From: an uncultured Blautia sp.
GTDB lineage: Bacteria > Bacillota > Clostridia > Lachnospirales > Lachnospiraceae
Length of the DNA: 59,460 bases
Direction of reading: 5' to 3'
NCBI GenBank assembly: GCA_900549015.1
Contig: URMH01000013.1
Span: forward strand, 1 to 59,460
Part shown: positions 57,340 through 59,460 of the stretch, in pieces
How the letters are laid out: the number at the start of each line of letters is the position of its first letter
How positions within the stretch are numbered: position 1 is the stretch's first letter
Program-made: the position numbers and the translations under genes
Notes under the pieces: generated by a model
Databases searched by the model: none
Told to the model about the DNA's origin: nothing
Seen by the model: only the letters and a program-made list of their open reading frames with translations

Positions 57340-59432
57340 AATATGTAAATCAGCCGGTGCGAAAAAAAGATGCGATGGCTCTTGTAACGGGACAGCCGGT
57401 ATATACAGACGATATTGCTCCGGATAACTGTCTGATCGTAAAGGTGCTTAGGAGTCCTTATGCAAATGCCTGGGTGGAAGAGATCCGGACAGGAACAGCG
57501 GAGCAGGTAAGCGGCATTACCTGCATTCTTACATATAAAGACGTTCCCCAAAAGCGTTTTACCCTGGCGGGTCAGACTGCTCCGGAATTAAGTCCTGCAG
57601 ACCGCTATATTCTTGATCGCCATTTAAGATTTGTGGGAGACGCGGTTGCGATCGTGGCAGGCGAGACGGAGGCTGCCGTTGACAAGGCATTAAAGCGCAT
57701 TAAGGTGAATTACAGAGTGGAAGCGCCTGTTCTTGATTTTCATAAGGCAAAGGATAATCCTATTCTCGTTCACCCGGAGGAGGACTGGATTTCCAGAGTT
57801 CCTGTAGGAGCGGACAATAAGAGGAATCTCTGTGCGTCCAACGTGGAGGAAAAGGGAGATGTGGACGCAGTTCTTTCCTCCTGTAAATATACAGTTGAGC
57901 GCACCTACCGTACAAAGGCAAATCAGCAGACAATGATGGAGACCTTCCGCGCCTGCTGTTATAAAGATTATTTTGGAAGACTGAACGTGATTTCTTCTAC
58001 ACAGATTCCTTTCCATGTAAAGAGAATCCTGGGAAATGCCCTGGATATTCCGGCTTCCAAGATCCGTGTTGTCAAACCCAGGATTGGAGGCGGTTTTGGA
58101 GCAAAACAGACGGCTGTATGTGAAATTTATCCGGCAATTGTCACATGGAAAACAGGTCGCCCTTCCAAGATTGTCTATTCTCGTTATGAGTCCATGATCT
58201 GTTCTTCTCCGCGCCATGAGATGGAAATTCGCGTGCGTGCAGGCGCAGATGAAAATGGAATTATAAAGGCGCTTGACGTTTATACTCTCTCAAATGGAGG
58301 AGCTTACGGGGAACACAGTCCTACAACGGTTGGTCTTTCCGGACATAAATCCATTGCTCTTTACCGTCATACAGAGGCTTACCGTTTTTCCTATGACGTA
58401 GTATACACAAACCTTCAGGCTGCAGGAGCGTACAGAGGCTATGGTGCGACACAGGGGATTTATGCTGTGGAGAGCGCTGTGAATGAACTTTCTGAAGTTA
58501 TGGGTATGGATCCTGTAAAAGTAAGAGAATTAAATATGCCTGTGGAGGGCGGACCGCTTCCTGCATACGGAGATGTGCCTTATGCTACAAGCTGCTCTAT
58601 GGACAGATGTCTTGTAAGAGCCAAAGAAATGATGGACTGGAACGACAAGTATCCGGCAAGAGATATGGGAAACGGAAAAGTGAGAGGTGTAGGCGTTGCT
58701 ATGGCGATGCAGGGCTCTTCCATTGCCAGCGTAGATGTGGGAGGCGCAAGTTTAAAGCTTAATGAGGACGGCTCCTATACACTGGGACTTGGCTGTACGG
58801 ATATGGGAACTGGCTGCGATACCATACTTTCTCAGATGGCGGCAGAATGTTTGGAGACACCTCTTGAGAATATAAATGTGTTTGGTGTTGATACAGATAT
58901 TTCTCCTTATGATTCCGGCTCTTATGCTTCTGCGACAACATACACAACAGGAAATGCGGTTATTAAGGCGTGTGAGGAATTGAGGGAAAAAATTCTTGTT
59001 TTTGGAGCGAAAATGCTGGAAACAGAGCCCGAAAATGCAGAGTTTGACGGTGAGTTCGTCACATCAGGAGAAAAGAGCGTTTCCTTAAAGGAAATTGCAG
59101 GAAAGTCTACCTGCGGAAACAACAGCGAGCTTCAGATAACTTCAAGTTACTCCTCGGAGATTTCTCCGCCGCCTTTTATGGTCGGAATGGCAGAAGTTGA
59201 GGTGGATAAGGAAACAGGAAGCGTGGAGGTTCTCGATTATGTGGCAGTTGTTGACTGCGGAACTCCTGTAAACCCGAATCTTGCCCGCGTACAGACGGAA
59301 GGCGGAATCGCCCAGGGAATTGGCATGGCGCTTTATGAGGACGTACAGTACAGTGACAAGGGAAAAATCCGCAATAACTCTTTTATGCAGTATAAAATCC
59401 CGTCAAGACAGGATATTGGAAAAATCTTTTAA
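57336..59432 (+). CDS. xdhA: Molybdenum-binding subunit of xanthine dehydrogenase-type enzyme, C-terminally truncated
   Basis: Large molybdopterin-binding subunit, 698 residues as read here. The N-terminal block VTGQPVYTDDIAP, GGGFGAKQTAVCEIYPAIV, GAYRGYGATQGIYAVE and DSGSYASATTYTTGNA mark the molybdopterin cytosine-binding core. The family usually runs to about 750-770 residues and ends with a G-A-K-x-(I/V)-G-E stretch whose Glu is the catalytic base. Here the chain matches up to MQYKIPSRQDIGKI and then meets two stop codons (59430-59435); none of the three frames of the last 28 bases resumes the family. The protein would lack the catalytic Glu. This may be a break by insertion or rearrangement, or an artefact at the window edge. 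Confidence 0.85.
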   Translation: MKYVNQPVRKKDAMALVTGQPVYTDDIAPDNCLIVKVLRSPYANAWVEEIRTGTAEQVSGITCILTYKDVPQKRFTLAGQTAPELSPADRYILDRHLRFVGDAVAIVAGETEAAVDKALKRIKVNYRVEAPVLDFHKAKDNPILVHPEEDWISRVPVGADNKRNLCASNVEEKGDVDAVLSSCKYTVERTYRTKANQQTMMETFRACCYKDYFGRLNVISSTQIPFHVKRILGNALDIPASKIRVVKPRIGGGFGAKQTAVCEIYPAIVTWKTGRPSKIVYSRYESMICSSPRHEMEIRVRAGADENGIIKALDVYTLSNGGAYGEHSPTTVGLSGHKSIALYRHTEAYRFSYDVVYTNLQAAGAYRGYGATQGIYAVESAVNELSEVMGMDPVKVRELNMPVEGGPLPAYGDVPYATSCSMDRCLVRAKEMMDWNDKYPARDMGNGKVRGVGVAMAMQGSSIASVDVGGASLKLNEDGSYTLGLGCTDMGTGCDTILSQMAAECLETPLENINVFGVDTDISPYDSGSYASATTYTTGNAVIKACEELREKILVFGAKMLETEPENAEFDGEFVTSGEKSVSLKEIAGKSTCGNNSELQITSSYSSEISPPPFMVGMAEVEVDKETGSVEVLDYVAVVDCGTPVNPNLARVQTEGGIAQGIGMALYEDVQYSDKGKIRNNSFMQYKIPSRQDIGKIF

Positions 59433-59460
59433 TAACATATTTCCGGTCGCATGATCATAA

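Overview
The window is 59.5 kb of a low-to-moderate GC Clostridia chromosome, most likely Lachnospiraceae (Blautia/Dorea-like). The family call rests on gene content and order: an Rnf complex in C-D-G-E-A-B order, a five-gene sodium-pump decarboxylase cluster with two carboxyltransferases, separate but overlapping ispH and rpsA, and spore genes (alpha/beta SASP, gerW, ylbJ, a DacF-type carboxypeptidase). Strong AGGAGG ribosome sites and many clear -35/-10 promoters agree with this. The genus is an inference. I see no rRNA, tRNA, CRISPR array, phage or intact insertion sequence, and no gene-free stretch longer than about 300 bases.

Layout. 0-4.3 kb: the 3' part of a MoeA-like molybdopterin-binding protein, a metallophosphoesterase, scpA-scpB, a zinc phospholipase C-like protein and a small membrane protein, closed by a terminator. 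4.3-5.1 kb (minus): folT with a full promoter, a tetrahydrofolate riboswitch and a Shine-Dalgarno-masking platform. 5.2-8.2 kb: an AT-rich accessory block of a GNAT remnant, a CPBP protease, a DUF3795 protein, small membrane proteins, a membrane-anchored XRE regulator and a 51-bp tandem repeat. 8.2-11.0 kb: a D,D-carboxypeptidase, a nested palindromic element, ogt and a badly frameshifted Eis-like acetyltransferase pseudogene. 11.0-16.4 kb: the biotin-dependent sodium decarboxylase operon. 16.4-20.3 kb: a flavoprotein, cmk, ispH and rpsA. 20.4-27.5 kb: a YprB-type exonuclease, a membrane protein and the complete rnf operon. 27.5-29.8 kb: ruvAB and zapA. 29.8-34.8 kb: a U32 peptidase, an FtsW/RodA protein and a class B PBP. 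34.9-37.2 kb: Nudix hydrolase, an unknown gene and the ytfI-gerW pair. 37.3-41.9 kb: an unrecognised membrane/secreted pair followed by a zone of deleted genes, a GNAT and a second XRE regulator. 41.9-46.4 kb: rpmB (minus), yloU, fakA, recG. 46.5-52.1 kb: DUF6465 protein, SASP, mgsA, rsmD-coaD, a coiled-coil protein, ylbJ and pepD. 52.2-55.2 kb: a GntR-ABC-DUF362 operon with its operator. 55.2-59.46 kb: a cytidylate kinase-like gene and a three-subunit molybdenum hydroxylase.

How the parts fit. The decarboxylase cluster and Rnf are both membrane energy converters; in known systems they drive or use sodium (or proton) gradients, so the window carries much of this cell's non-respiratory membrane energetics. 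The molybdopterin-binding protein at the left edge and the molybdenum hydroxylase at the right edge usually sit side by side in this family. Here each is damaged at its outer end: the left gene has an N-terminus that does not look like the family, and the right gene stops before the catalytic-glutamate region. This suggests a rearrangement or insertion, or an assembly break.

Most notable observations: the complete folT riboswitch architecture, the decarboxylase operon with two different carboxyltransferase types, the truncated hydroxylase subunit, the mosaic codon use in the 3' third of ispH, the nested palindrome at 9.44-9.53 kb, and the GntR operator built into its own promoter.
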